Positions 1 through 8,675 of a DNA stretch of 20,060 nt are shown here, piece after piece. Origin of the DNA: a virus; IMG/VR virus record IMGVR_UViG_3300047564_006187, positions 1-20,060 of that record; one strand, written 5' to 3'. The notes under the pieces are model-generated. The model made no database searches and was not told the origin of the DNA. It was given only the letters and a program-made list of their open reading frames with translations. A program made the translations under genes and the position numbers. Numbering within the stretch: the stretch's first letter is position 1; each line of letters starts with the position of its first letter.

Positions 1-267
1 GTTCTTAATGAAACTTACTTTATCGATTTTGATGCCATCGAAAAGTACATAGACATGAAAGATTTGACGGAACCTGAGTTTTCAGGTTCTTCAGAACAAA
101 AAATCAACGTAATCAAATTTGAACTTGTCAAACTTATGTTAGACGTTATAATGACAGAAAATGAAGTGAATGACGAGAAATTGGGCTTGAAAAATTTGGA
201 TGCTTCAATACCTTTTAAACTTGCTTTCAACTCACTACTAAATAAAAACTTAATCAATCATTATTGA
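1..267 (+). CDS. Hypothetical protein, 3' end only
   Basis: The reading frame is open from base 1 to a TGA at 265-267, so this is the last 88 codons of a gene that starts outside the window. An internal ATG at 55 exists, but the frame is open upstream of it and nothing marks it as the true start. The visible part is acidic and mostly helical, with no Cys pair, membrane segment or catalytic motif that I recognise. It ends 1 base before the glycosyltransferase gene at 269, so it is probably in the same transcript. Function unknown. Confidence 0.7.
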   Translation, partial: VLNETYFIDFDAIEKYIDMKDLTEPEFSGSSEQKINVIKFELVKLMLDVIMTENEVNDEKLGLKNLDASIPFKLAFNSLLNKNLINHY

Positions 268-268
268 A

Positions 269-1324
269 ATGGATTCTGAACAAATTTCAAAAGTAAAAAA
301 TTCTATTCAAAATTTGAAAGAGAAAAAATCTAAGTTTCTCTTTTTTATTCATGATACCAAAGGTAACGCCAAAGCCTCTATCAGATACATATACGACATG
401 GCATTAACACTCCAAAGAAATGGTTTCAATGCCGTAATTTTACACGAGAAAAAAGATTACAACGGTGTTGGTAATTGGTTGGGTCAAGAGTACATGACCG
501 AGCTTCCACACCAATCAATTGAAGGTGAAAAAATTGAAGTAACACCTGAAGATTTTTTAATTGTACCTGAAATTTTCGCATTTATGATGGAACAAGTAAA
601 AAATCTTCCTTGTGCAAAAATCGTATTAACACAACAGTACGCTCACATGTTAGAGACTCTTCAACCAGGTCAAACTTGGAATCAATTTGGGTTCTTAAAA
701 TGTATTACCACATCTGAAAAACAAAAAGAATACATCACTCGTGTTTTTAGAAATATTTCATATGATGTTGTTGAACCCTACATCTCTGACAAGTTTCAAA
801 AAAGAACTTTACCTCCAATGCCAATAATTGGAGTCCATTCAAGAGAACAAGAAGACACTGTCAACTTAATTAAAACATTTTACCTTCGTTTTCCGCAATA
901 TCGTTGGTTTACATTCAGAGACCTAAGAGGTTTGACTGAAGAACAATTCGCAGATGCCCTCAAAGAGTGTTTTGTTTCGGTTTGGATAGATAGAAAAAGT
1001 GCCTACGGTACATTCCCATTGGAATCGATGAAAGTTGGTGTACCTGTAATTGGTGTTCAACCTGAATTAGTTCCTTCTTGGATGAATGAAAATAATGGTA
1101 TTTGGGTTAAAGATGAAATTATACTTCCTGAACTTTTAGCGGATTGGGCACAGAATTGGTTAGAAGACAACATCTCCCAAGAGGTTTACACAAATATTCA
1201 AAACACCGCGGATTCACTTCAAACTCGTGAACAATACGAAGCAAAAATTATTGAACTTTTTGAATCCTACCTAAACAATAGAGCGTCTTCAATGGAAGAA
1301 CAAATTTCTAAATTTTCTGAATAA
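269..1324 (+). CDS. GT-B fold glycosyltransferase (GT4-like)
   Basis: A 351-aa protein that looks like a nucleotide-sugar-dependent glycosyltransferase of the GT-B fold. Residues 21-30 (SKFLFFIHDT) resemble the first strand of the N-terminal Rossmann domain. Residues 247-262 hold YGTFPLESMKVGVPVI, the typical GT4 C-terminal donor-site segment: Glu252 is the conserved acid, followed by the G-V-P-V-I turn. It has no signal peptide or membrane segment, so it should be cytosolic. The start is ATG 269, 1 base after the previous stop, without a Shine-Dalgarno motif. It lies 3 bases before a GT-A-type gene, so the two probably act together, either on virion proteins, on modified DNA bases or on host glycans. 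The sequence does not show which acceptor is used. Confidence 0.8.
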   Translation: MDSEQISKVKNSIQNLKEKKSKFLFFIHDTKGNAKASIRYIYDMALTLQRNGFNAVILHEKKDYNGVGNWLGQEYMTELPHQSIEGEKIEVTPEDFLIVPEIFAFMMEQVKNLPCAKIVLTQQYAHMLETLQPGQTWNQFGFLKCITTSEKQKEYITRVFRNISYDVVEPYISDKFQKRTLPPMPIIGVHSREQEDTVNLIKTFYLRFPQYRWFTFRDLRGLTEEQFADALKECFVSVWIDRKSAYGTFPLESMKVGVPVIGVQPELVPSWMNENNGIWVKDEIILPELLADWAQNWLEDNISQEVYTNIQNTADSLQTREQYEAKIIELFESYLNNRASSMEEQISKFSE

Positions 1325-1327
1325 GTT

Positions 1328-2134
1328 ATGAGTAACAAATTAGATTTAACAATTATCCTACCAATCAAATCTTCTTTAGCTAAAGATTTTGATGAGTATT
1401 TTACTAAAGCAATTGAATCAATCAAAAACCAAAAAGTTCAAGTACAAGAGTTGTTGATTGTTGCAACTGTAGAAGAGCAACTAAAGTCATATTTGGAATC
1501 TTATGATTTTGGTGAATTGAATGTAAGAACTGTTGTTTGGAACAAAGAACCAAGTTACAGTACTCAAGTTAATTTTGGTGTTGAACAATCAACCACAAAA
1601 TGGGTTTCATTGTTTGAATTCGATGATGAATATGCAAATATTTGGTTTGATAACGTTCAAAAATACATCGAGTTTTTCCCTGAAGTACAAGCATTTTTGC
1701 CAGTGGTAGTGGACACAGATGAAAAAGGAATTTTTGCGGGTTTCACAAATGAAGCGGTCTTTGCGGCTAACTTCTCACAAGAAATGGGTATTTTGACAAA
1801 TGATGTTTTACAAGATTACCAAAACTTCCAAACATCAGGTATGGTCTTTCGAAAAAGTATTTACGAGGATTTTGGTGGTTTCAAATCGAGTATTAAACTT
1901 ACGTTTGTCTACGAGTTTTTACTCAGACTTACATACAATTCAGTAAACATCATGACTATCCCTCGTTTGGGATACAAACATACGAACATGAGAGAAGGCT
2001 CGGTGTTTTGGAACTATAAGTTTGGCGCAGAAAGAATGGTTGACGATGAAGTGAAGTTTTGGATACAAACAGCAAAAAAAGAATACTTTTTTAGAGACGA
2101 TAGAACCATAAATTACACCTCTGAAAATGTCTAA
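1328..2134 (+). CDS. GT-A fold glycosyltransferase (GT2-like)
   Basis: A 268-aa protein with the layout of a family-2-type glycosyltransferase. Residues 6-13 (DLTIILPI) form the first strand of the nucleotide-binding fold, and a helix follows with the AIESIKNQ pattern. VNFGVEQSTTKWVSLFEFDD (residues 81-100) corresponds to the usual N-x-G-x-x-x-[AS]-x-G-x-[YW]-[IV] run leading to the metal-binding DxD-like acids, here Asp99-Asp100-Glu101. The C-terminal part is longer than the minimal domain and contains the R-x-G-Y-x-H turn at about 213-218. The TAA stop overlaps the ATG of the sigma-factor gene by 1 base, indicating translational coupling. Its acceptor is unknown. It pairs with the GT-B gene upstream. 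Confidence 0.8.
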   Translation: MSNKLDLTIILPIKSSLAKDFDEYFTKAIESIKNQKVQVQELLIVATVEEQLKSYLESYDFGELNVRTVVWNKEPSYSTQVNFGVEQSTTKWVSLFEFDDEYANIWFDNVQKYIEFFPEVQAFLPVVVDTDEKGIFAGFTNEAVFAANFSQEMGILTNDVLQDYQNFQTSGMVFRKSIYEDFGGFKSSIKLTFVYEFLLRLTYNSVNIMTIPRLGYKHTNMREGSVFWNYKFGAERMVDDEVKFWIQTAKKEYFFRDDRTINYTSENV

Positions 2135-2880
2135 TGATTGAGACGTTAACGGCACAGACCGAAGATGTCACATCAAAAAAAAGGGGTAGAAAGGCAACTA
2201 CAACTAATTATTTCGATGTACGTGAGGAGGAGGCTGTAAGAGCTTTTCTTATAGCCGAATCCTACGAAGAAAAAAATAAAATTTACAACGAATTTTTAAG
2301 AGCCCCTTTAGATAAGATGATATCTTCGATTATTCGGAGGTACAAGTTGTACAGGAAAGATATGGATTTCAGAGAAATTCATGTGGATACCCATTCTTTC
2401 CTGATGACTAAAGTAGATAAGTTCAAACCCGCCAAAAATAAAAAGGCGTATTCATACTTTGGTACAATTTGTAAAAATTACTTGATGGGTCAAATCATCA
2501 AAGACCAAAAAGAAACTAATCGTAAAATTTCTTACGAAGATATTTCTTCAAGTCTTGAAGAGAGACCTGACCTGACATATGAAATTGATATTGACGTTGT
2601 TGAAACCGATTTATTAATCAACACATATCTTTCGGATTTAAGAGATTTTATTGCAAACGAAAATCTTTCTGAAAGTGAAAAGAAACTTGGGTATGCACTA
2701 ATTGACTTATTTGAAAATTACGATTCAATTTTTGCTGGCACTGACAACAACAAATTCAATAAAAACATTATTCTTTTGTCTTTAAGGGAAATGACAAACT
2801 TAACAACGAAAGAAATCAGAAACTCCATGAAAAAGTTCAAAAAACTTTATCTTTTAGTCCAAACCAAAATGAAAGACTAA
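2134..2880 (+). CDS. gp55-like late-transcription sigma factor
   Basis: A 248-aa protein resembling the T4 gp55 family, which replaces the host sigma on RNA polymerase and directs it to phage late promoters. Residues about 50-127 match a compact sigma region 2: a helix ending in SSIIRRYKLY, then DKFKPAKNKKAYSYFGTICK, the gp55-like version of the F-D-x-x-K-x-x-A-x-x-Y-F-x-x-x-x-N signature, then a basic helix (IIKDQKETNR). The N-terminus (residues 14-20, SKKRGRK) is a basic tail. It is about 60 aa longer than T4 gp55. Residues 211-240 (LLSLREMTNLTTKEIRNSMK plus a basic end) look like a helix-turn-helix, possibly a region-4 equivalent that T4 gp55 lacks. It is translationally coupled to the GT-A gene. 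The sigma assignment rests on motif recognition only, but I consider it likely. Confidence 0.8.
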   Translation: MIETLTAQTEDVTSKKRGRKATTTNYFDVREEEAVRAFLIAESYEEKNKIYNEFLRAPLDKMISSIIRRYKLYRKDMDFREIHVDTHSFLMTKVDKFKPAKNKKAYSYFGTICKNYLMGQIIKDQKETNRKISYEDISSSLEERPDLTYEIDIDVVETDLLINTYLSDLRDFIANENLSESEKKLGYALIDLFENYDSIFAGTDNNKFNKNIILLSLREMTNLTTKEIRNSMKKFKKLYLLVQTKMKD

Positions 2881-2906
2881 AAAATTTTGGGTTTCGTGGT
2901 TCAAAA

Positions 2907-2913
2907 TATTTAT
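2907..2913 (+). promoter_or_regulatory. TATTTAT box, candidate late promoter
   Basis: TATTTAT lies in the 37-base gap after the sigma gene and reads toward the gene at 2918. The flanks (AAAATATTTATTAG) are nearly identical to those of the box at 7142. The box ends only 4 bases before the ATG, so if it works as a -10 element the transcript would begin at or very near the start codon. It belongs to a set of seven intergenic copies in this window. Confidence 0.5.
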
Positions 2914-2917
2914 TAGT

Positions 2918-3286
2918 ATGCCAAGACCGCAAAAAAAAGAAATTAATTTTACCAAGGATTCCATCTTATCCTTGATGCAGGAAATCTATAATGAACTTGT
3001 AGAGCAAAGAAATACTGCCATTAGAATTCAAAACAAGATGATTTCAATGATGAAGGAACCAGAGGATATGAAATCAATTGGTCCTGTTATTGAAAAACAA
3101 CAACGAGTAATCAATGATTGTGTAGAAAAGAAATTAACCCTTTCAAAACTTCAGTCTACTATTTGGGAAAAATCAAATAGTCAACAAGAGAATTTTAGTT
3201 TGTCAGATTTAGACGACGACTTAATAAATTCACTTATTGACAAAGACTCAAATGTGGATGATGAACCCACATACAGAATGAAATAA
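2918..3286 (+). CDS. Small helical protein next to the late sigma gene
   Basis: A 122-aa protein not matched to a known family. Residues 12-75 are predicted by eye to be two long amphipathic helices (coiled-coil-like), and the C-terminal third is acidic (SDLDDDLINSLIDKD). It is the first gene after the gp55-like sigma gene and the first with its own TATTTAT box, and it lies 1 base before the 714-aa structural gene. Two readings are possible. It could be a small tail or baseplate protein of the downstream block. Alternatively it could be a functional analogue of T4 gp33, the 112-aa late-transcription co-activator. The second idea rests only on size and location. Start ATG 2918, with A/T-rich sequence and no Shine-Dalgarno motif upstream. 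Confidence 0.75.
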   Translation: MPRPQKKEINFTKDSILSLMQEIYNELVEQRNTAIRIQNKMISMMKEPEDMKSIGPVIEKQQRVINDCVEKKLTLSKLQSTIWEKSNSQQENFSLSDLDDDLINSLIDKDSNVDDEPTYRMK

Positions 3287-3287
3287 A

Positions 3288-5432
3288 ATGCCCTTACAAG
3301 AATTTCTTCAATCTACAGACGTTGCTCAGAGCTACAAAGATATTGATAGTCAAATATCAGCTCTACAAGCTTATAACGCCGTTTCAAGAAGTGAGGTCGA
3401 CACTCAAAAACTACAAGGAAATTCACAAGCACAATATACTGGAATCTACGCAACACAGCTCAATAAAATTGCCGAACAGCAAAAACGTTTTCAAAGAAAT
3501 ACACCAACGTCATATAGTGAATTAATAAAACTCATAGGTTCAACCAAGGGGAAAGGACCCGAGTCTCTAAAAGAAATCCGAAAAATTTTTTTGGAATCGG
3601 CGTTAAAACTTGAACCTAAAGTTGCTCAAATAGTTGCAGAAGAAGCTTTTAAAGTTTTAGGTTGTTCTCAAGAACAAACATATAAAGGGATTAGTCAAAT
3701 AACGTTACAAACCATACCATCTTTGAGTAGTTTAGACCCACAAGAGGGAATTTATGTTCGTATTCAGGACATAGATTGGAGTGGTTCGTTGAAAATAAAA
3801 CCATCATCAAAAATCGGAAAAATCTATTATGAGAAAAATCAGATTGGAAGTCTAACTCAGTATGTCAACTACGGAGGTTTACCCGAGAAGTTTCCGATGA
3901 ATTTTGAACTCAGGGAACGTATTGAGAATAATAACTCGTCTTTTAAGGACCAATTCGGTGTCCCTTATGACGGAGTTTCACAACAAAACATTTTTGATAT
4001 CAAGTACTCCCCAACAAACGGGAATCAAGTACAAGGAGACTACTTTAGAGTATTCTTATTAGACAGAAGTGGTTCTCCCGTAACACCTCCCCCAGGTAAC
4101 CCTTTAATCTACTCAGCCAATACAATTGGAACATCTTTAATTGATTATTACAAAACCCTAAAAATGTTTGATGCAAAAATATTATTAGGTAATTTGTTGA
4201 ATCTAACTGTTTGTACCTTGAATAATTCTTTATCAATCAATCAAATTGAGGGTCAAACAAGATTAAATCTTATCATCAACAGAATCTTGGGAAGATGTGA
4301 GGGTGGAGAATCAGAAATTGATGTTGCGGGTACAGCAAAACTATCTGAACTTGATGTGGTTGATGACCAATTTTTTGAATTTACAGAACAAGATGAACGA
4401 TTCATCAATCAAACCGCCAACAACTTCAAAAACAACGTTGTAGAATACGTGGAGTGTGATAACATCAAACTACCTGTTGATAACGATTCGCTTCAAGACC
4501 AACTAATTGATTTGGGGGACCGTTTGGAAAATCTTACCATTGAGGAACAAGTTTCTGAGATGGAAAGAATATTGGATTCTATTCCTGAAAAATGGGCTCA
4601 AGACACTCTCAGACCAACAATAGATTTACAAAACCCATTTAACCAAGATTTATTAGATAAATTCATAATTGCAATTGCCACTTCCGTTCTAACACCTAAA
4701 CATCTATTACCAATTTTAACTTTTCAACAAGTAATACAAAACCAAGTTTTGGGATTCGCCAACAATATTGTAGTTCAGGGAAACCAAGTTGTACAACAAA
4801 CAAATTCTCAGATTACTCAAGCAAACAATTTAAATAGTCAAATAAATCAACAAATTTTGAGTGGGGTTGATTTTGTGAAGAAATTCAAAAAATTTGTGTT
4901 TGGTGTTGTGGGAAGAATTTTAGAAGAGTTTTTAGAAATTCTTTTTGAAATTTTAAAAAAGGAACTACTAAAATTAATTAAAACAATTCTAAGAGACATA
5001 TACAAATCCACAAGGAACAAGTATGTTTTAATGGTGAGTTCTTTATTGGAAGTTGGCGAATTTGTGATTGATACTTTCAGAAGTTATCGAGAGTGTAAGT
5101 CTTTGGTTGCCCAAATACAAAAAATTTTGAAACTAATATCAAGAAACATTCCACTTAGTCCGGGTATCAGTCGAGAACTTCTTCTCTTATCCAAAGGTTT
5201 ACCGGGTATTTCCACAGAAAGAGCGGTATTGAAATCAATTCAAACCATGCAGAAAAAAGGAATACCAACGGGACCTCTTCCTGATGGTTCACCAAATAAA
5301 ATGGTTCAGTTTCTCATTGCACAAACTGGTGGTACTTATGACGAATTTTTGGCAAACGGGAAACTTCAAGCCTTTGGTATAACACCACCTGTTGCCGGTG
5401 GATACGTCGAGATATTTGGAAAAGCTACGTAA
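3288..5432 (+). CDS. Unrecognised 714-aa virion protein, probably tail/baseplate
   Basis: I cannot name the family. The N-terminal 100 residues are Gln/Ser-rich and helical. The middle (about 150-270) looks like a beta-rich domain with Pro/Gly turns (GSPVTPPPGNP). Residues about 480-530 are an Asn/Gln-rich helical stretch. Residues about 535-620 form strongly amphipathic, Lys/Leu/Ile-rich helices (ILEEFLEILFEILKKELLKL), and the end is again Gly/Pro-rich. There is no signal peptide. It sits 1 base from its neighbours on both sides and precedes the gp5-like gene, so a tail or baseplate role is the best inference. The helical segment could be a membrane-active or tape-like region. A glycan enzyme or peptidase role is not supported by any motif. 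Confidence 0.75.
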   Translation: MPLQEFLQSTDVAQSYKDIDSQISALQAYNAVSRSEVDTQKLQGNSQAQYTGIYATQLNKIAEQQKRFQRNTPTSYSELIKLIGSTKGKGPESLKEIRKIFLESALKLEPKVAQIVAEEAFKVLGCSQEQTYKGISQITLQTIPSLSSLDPQEGIYVRIQDIDWSGSLKIKPSSKIGKIYYEKNQIGSLTQYVNYGGLPEKFPMNFELRERIENNNSSFKDQFGVPYDGVSQQNIFDIKYSPTNGNQVQGDYFRVFLLDRSGSPVTPPPGNPLIYSANTIGTSLIDYYKTLKMFDAKILLGNLLNLTVCTLNNSLSINQIEGQTRLNLIINRILGRCEGGESEIDVAGTAKLSELDVVDDQFFEFTEQDERFINQTANNFKNNVVEYVECDNIKLPVDNDSLQDQLIDLGDRLENLTIEEQVSEMERILDSIPEKWAQDTLRPTIDLQNPFNQDLLDKFIIAIATSVLTPKHLLPILTFQQVIQNQVLGFANNIVVQGNQVVQQTNSQITQANNLNSQINQQILSGVDFVKKFKKFVFGVVGRILEEFLEILFEILKKELLKLIKTILRDIYKSTRNKYVLMVSSLLEVGEFVIDTFRSYRECKSLVAQIQKILKLISRNIPLSPGISRELLLLSKGLPGISTERAVLKSIQTMQKKGIPTGPLPDGSPNKMVQFLIAQTGGTYDEFLANGKLQAFGITPPVAGGYVEIFGKAT

Positions 5433-5433
5433 T

Positions 5434-5646
5434 ATGACACAAGAAGAATTTAAAGTAATACAGGAAAACGCCGTCAATGTAGACAAGATACCAAACTCCA
5501 AACTTGAGGAAAGTATGGATAAACTTTCTAAAGAGTTTGAAGAAATCAAAAACTCAATCATTGGGATGAGTTTTTATTTGGATAAAATTGAGGAACTCTA
5601 CAATAGGATATTAAAAGAATATCAAAATCGTAATGGCAGAACGTAA
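5434..5646 (+). CDS. 70-aa coiled-coil protein
   Basis: A small acidic protein whose residues 17-62 form a heptad-like coiled coil (LEESMDKLSKEFEEIKNSII). The start chosen is ATG 5434, 1 base after the previous stop. The frame is open further upstream to a TTG at 5392, but that would place 14 codons inside the end of the 714-aa gene. Its last 14 bases overlap the gp5-like gene (5633-5646), so the two are translationally coupled. It may be a chaperone or assembly partner of the flanking tail proteins. No family recognised. Confidence 0.75.
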   Translation: MTQEEFKVIQENAVNVDKIPNSKLEESMDKLSKEFEEIKNSIIGMSFYLDKIEELYNRILKEYQNRNGRT

Positions 5647-7141
5647 TTGGTTTTACGGTAAGGTTGTTGATAACCAAGACCCACTTAATTTAGGAAGATG
5701 CCGAATCCAAGTCATCACAGATAGGATTGCGGCAATCCAATTAGGTGCTGGTAATGGTTTTAATCAACTTCTTGATAAGTGGCAAGACAACGACCCATTT
5801 GTTTTTAACTCACTACTTCCAATTTTTGTTTACTCCGTACCTCAAATTGATGAATTAGTACAGGTTTACTATCACAATTCGGATGCCCCATTTCTTAACA
5901 GATATTACGTCCAAGCCCCATTTTCGAGAATACAAAATATTGGTCAGGAAGACTACAACCAAGAACAAAAATATACCGATATTAACGGTCTCCAAATTTC
6001 AGGGGCAACCTTTATTAGAAATTTAGACGGAAGTTACAAAGATTCTCGGAGTAAAGGGGTATTCCCTGAACCCAGTGATAAGGCAATCATGGGTCGTGGA
6101 AGTGCGGATATGATTGTAAAGGAGGATGAGGTTCTTTTGAGAGCATCAAGATTTACAGGACAATTAAGAAACGGTGTGTCCCCCATTGCCAACCCGAACC
6201 GAGCATTTCTTCAACTTTCAAAATTACAACAAAAAGTTAGTTTTGGTGCCTTTCAAAAACAAGGTCAGGTTAGTGTTAAAAACGTACAGGTAAAATTCTT
6301 GGTTGAATATGACCTTACTAATCCTGAAACACAACTTTCTCCCCCCATTTTTAATGGTTCGGTAAGATTATACAGATTACTACCATCTCCACTCACGACC
6401 TCAGACAATCTTAAGGTAGATTCAAATGTCGAGAATTTGAAACTGATTGTGGCTCAAGAGAACTTTAATAATTTAGACCAAGTTTCCACAATCAATTTCA
6501 TTAATGGATTTATTGATACTTGTAATTCAAAATTAAAAACCAAAACAGGGGTTGTGTTGTTTAGTGTGTTGGAAGACAGGTTTCCAATTTTCTTTAGACC
6601 AACTCCACTGAATTATAATTTGATGAAAACATCCACGGATTCTTTCACAAAAAGTAATTTATCCGCCATATATCAAAGTATCAAATTAAATACAAACGAT
6701 AAACGAGGAGGGTGGGGTTTAATTATTGAACAAAACAAAACAGGTCAACCCTTACAACTTGTAATCCAATCTTTTCGTGATAGAATCAATTCGGCGGTTC
6801 CTGAAACTTATGGATTGATGGGGGCAAACTACCTATATCTCTTATCACAATTCTCATCAATACCAGGTAAAGAAAAAATTAATTTTGACAATTCATTATA
6901 TGGGTTCAATGAAGAACAAATAGGTCTTAATATTCGTCCTAACACATCTTCTATGGTCAGAGGGGAAGAACTATTGGAACTACTTAATTTCATTGTTAGA
7001 TTCGTTATTTCCCATACCCACGCGTTTCCTGGTGAAGCTCCCGTTCCCGTTACAGAAGACGGTATTACCGTAGCTCAGGTATTAACCGCACTTAATGACG
7101 CCAACCAAAAGGTACTTAATCAATATATTCGGTTGAATTGA
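5633..7141 (+). CDS. Baseplate hub/spike protein with gp5-like OB fold
   Basis: A 502-aa protein. Its N-terminus (residues 6-27, containing WFYGKVVDNQDPLNLGRCRI) matches the start of the T4 gp5 OB-fold domain, where W-F-x-G-x-V-x-D-x-x-D-P-x-x-x-G-R-x-R-V is characteristic. PQIDELVQVYYHN near residue 70 corresponds to the next conserved strand. This domain sits at the centre of the baseplate, between the hub and the membrane-piercing spike. Unlike T4 gp5 there is no visible lysozyme domain. The middle is a long, phage-specific beta-rich region with no repeated beta-helix motif visible. The C-terminal 60 residues are mostly helical (EELLELLNFIVRFVISHTHA). Peptidoglycan degradation, if needed, must come from another protein. 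Start ATG 5633 overlaps the small upstream gene. Confidence 0.8.
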   Translation: MAERNWFYGKVVDNQDPLNLGRCRIQVITDRIAAIQLGAGNGFNQLLDKWQDNDPFVFNSLLPIFVYSVPQIDELVQVYYHNSDAPFLNRYYVQAPFSRIQNIGQEDYNQEQKYTDINGLQISGATFIRNLDGSYKDSRSKGVFPEPSDKAIMGRGSADMIVKEDEVLLRASRFTGQLRNGVSPIANPNRAFLQLSKLQQKVSFGAFQKQGQVSVKNVQVKFLVEYDLTNPETQLSPPIFNGSVRLYRLLPSPLTTSDNLKVDSNVENLKLIVAQENFNNLDQVSTINFINGFIDTCNSKLKTKTGVVLFSVLEDRFPIFFRPTPLNYNLMKTSTDSFTKSNLSAIYQSIKLNTNDKRGGWGLIIEQNKTGQPLQLVIQSFRDRINSAVPETYGLMGANYLYLLSQFSSIPGKEKINFDNSLYGFNEEQIGLNIRPNTSSMVRGEELLELLNFIVRFVISHTHAFPGEAPVPVTEDGITVAQVLTALNDANQKVLNQYIRLN

Positions 7142-7148
7142 TATTTAT
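7142..7148 (+). promoter_or_regulatory. TATTTAT box, candidate late promoter
   Basis: TATTTAT begins directly after the TGA stop of the gp5-like gene and reads toward the 503-aa structural gene, whose ATG is 15 bases after the box. A weak ATTAG/CTAAT hairpin with an all-A loop (7147-7161) follows. The flanks match those of the box at 2907 (ATTTATTAG). Confidence 0.5.
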
Positions 7149-7163
7149 TAGAAAAACTAATTG

Positions 7164-8675
7164 ATGTCAATTTTAAGGTCGTATTTTAGTCGTAACGATA
7201 CACTACTTTCAAACACCTATACAAACACGGGTAGAAACCCTGTAGTAGAGTTAAATTTTGGTTCAGCCGACTTGGTTGTACCCAACTTTGGTTTTACTCG
7301 ATTTATCTTTGATTTAGACTTAGACCTTCTTCAAGAAAAACTTGCCACAGGGGAAATCTCAACAGGTTGTACCTCAGCAATGACCCATACCCTAACAATG
7401 ACCAACACATCATCATTTGACGATGATTTGCTCAATACCAATATGTCAAACGGAAGAAAAAGAGCAACGTCATTCGATTTGATTCTTTTTAGAATACCTA
7501 AGTTTTCAGGTAGCACAGGACTCCCCCAACTATGGGACGAAGGTGTGGGGTATGACTATACTCAAGCTCTAACAAGAAATGGAATTTCAGGTTCAATCAC
7601 CGCAATTCAACAGAACAACGACATTATGTTCTCGACAAGACCCGCCAACTGGTATCAGAGAACTACCGTAAACAATTGGTCCCAACCTGGTCTGTACGAC
7701 AACTCCAATGGTCTTACAGGTTTGACAGGACTCAATTATTCAGCCATCACAATAGTTGATGAACAACACTTTGAGTTTGGTAATGAAGATGTCAACTTCG
7801 ATATGACCAACGAAATCAATTCGATACTTGATGGTTCATTAACAGGTGTCACAGGATGGGGGATTGCCTACAAACCAGACCTCGAGAGACTAACAGGACT
7901 CACAGAGTCTTATAGTGTTGGTTTCTTTGGAAGGTTGACTCAAACTTTCTACCAACCATTCCTACAGACAACATACAACGACCTTATTCGAGATGACAGA
8001 AATCTGTTCTTGAAAAACCAAACAAATAAATTGTATTTGTACATTTATCAGAATGGTGATTTCAAAAACTTGGATGAACTTCCTGTTGTTGATGTATTAG
8101 ACCAAGCAGGTGACCCTGTCGTGGGGGCACAAGGACTTACGGCATGTACTGTGACTAAAGGTGTTTATGAAGTTACAATCCCAAATGTATTCACAGGTTC
8201 ACCAACACCATGTGTATTTTACGATAACTGGACTAACTTAAAGATTAACGGACAAAATATTCCAACAGTCGAAAATCAGTTTATTCTACAAGCCTATCAA
8301 GCAGGAATCCAAATTGGGTCTTTATCCCAAGAACCAAAAAAATATGGATTCAGTTTTTATGGCATTCTTCAAAACGAAAAAATTCTTAACACCGAAACAC
8401 GAAAGATTGGGGTTGTTGTAAAACAAGAATGGTCGGCAAGTGTTATGTTAGAAAACGTTGACGTTTATTACAGAGTTTATGTTAGAGAAGGTACTACAGA
8501 AGTTCAGGTTCAAGATTGGACGCCTGTAAATCGTACACCCAACGAATACTACTTTATCTTTGATATGAGAGATAAAATACCTAACGAATACTTTGTGGAC
8601 ATCAAAGTGGATACAAGTGGTGAAAAAGATATTTATAAAGACACATTACAATTCCAAATTGTTAACAAAAAATGA
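7164..8675 (+). CDS. 503-aa virion structural protein, tail-associated
   Basis: A beta-rich, Thr/Asn/Gly-rich protein with several T-G-L-T-G-type turns (TGLTGLNYS, LTGVTGW, LTGLTESYS). The middle segment VGFFGRLTQTFYQPFLQTTY followed by a D-D-R motif resembles a conserved structural protein that I associate with environmental T4-like phages, but I cannot confirm this without a search. The C-terminal 130 residues (from about KKYGFSFYG) look like one or two Ig-like strands-and-turns domains ending in KDTLQFQIVNKK. I chose ATG 7164; a TTG at 7161 would add one residue and has no support. The stop overlaps the next ATG (ATGA). A baseplate or tail-fibre-attachment role is inferred from position after the gp5-like gene. 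Confidence 0.75.
   Translation: MSILRSYFSRNDTLLSNTYTNTGRNPVVELNFGSADLVVPNFGFTRFIFDLDLDLLQEKLATGEISTGCTSAMTHTLTMTNTSSFDDDLLNTNMSNGRKRATSFDLILFRIPKFSGSTGLPQLWDEGVGYDYTQALTRNGISGSITAIQQNNDIMFSTRPANWYQRTTVNNWSQPGLYDNSNGLTGLTGLNYSAITIVDEQHFEFGNEDVNFDMTNEINSILDGSLTGVTGWGIAYKPDLERLTGLTESYSVGFFGRLTQTFYQPFLQTTYNDLIRDDRNLFLKNQTNKLYLYIYQNGDFKNLDELPVVDVLDQAGDPVVGAQGLTACTVTKGVYEVTIPNVFTGSPTPCVFYDNWTNLKINGQNIPTVENQFILQAYQAGIQIGSLSQEPKKYGFSFYGILQNEKILNTETRKIGVVVKQEWSASVMLENVDVYYRVYVREGTTEVQVQDWTPVNRTPNEYYFIFDMRDKIPNEYFVDIKVDTSGEKDIYKDTLQFQIVNKK
8630..8636 (+). promoter_or_regulatory. TATTTAT box inside a coding region, weak candidate
   Basis: GATATTTATAAAG near the 3' end of the 503-aa gene matches the extended motif (purine, any base, TATTTAT). 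It lies 35 bases before the ATG at 8672. Because it is in coding sequence it could be chance. It is listed because the next gene has no intergenic gap in which to place a promoter. Confidence 0.25.
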
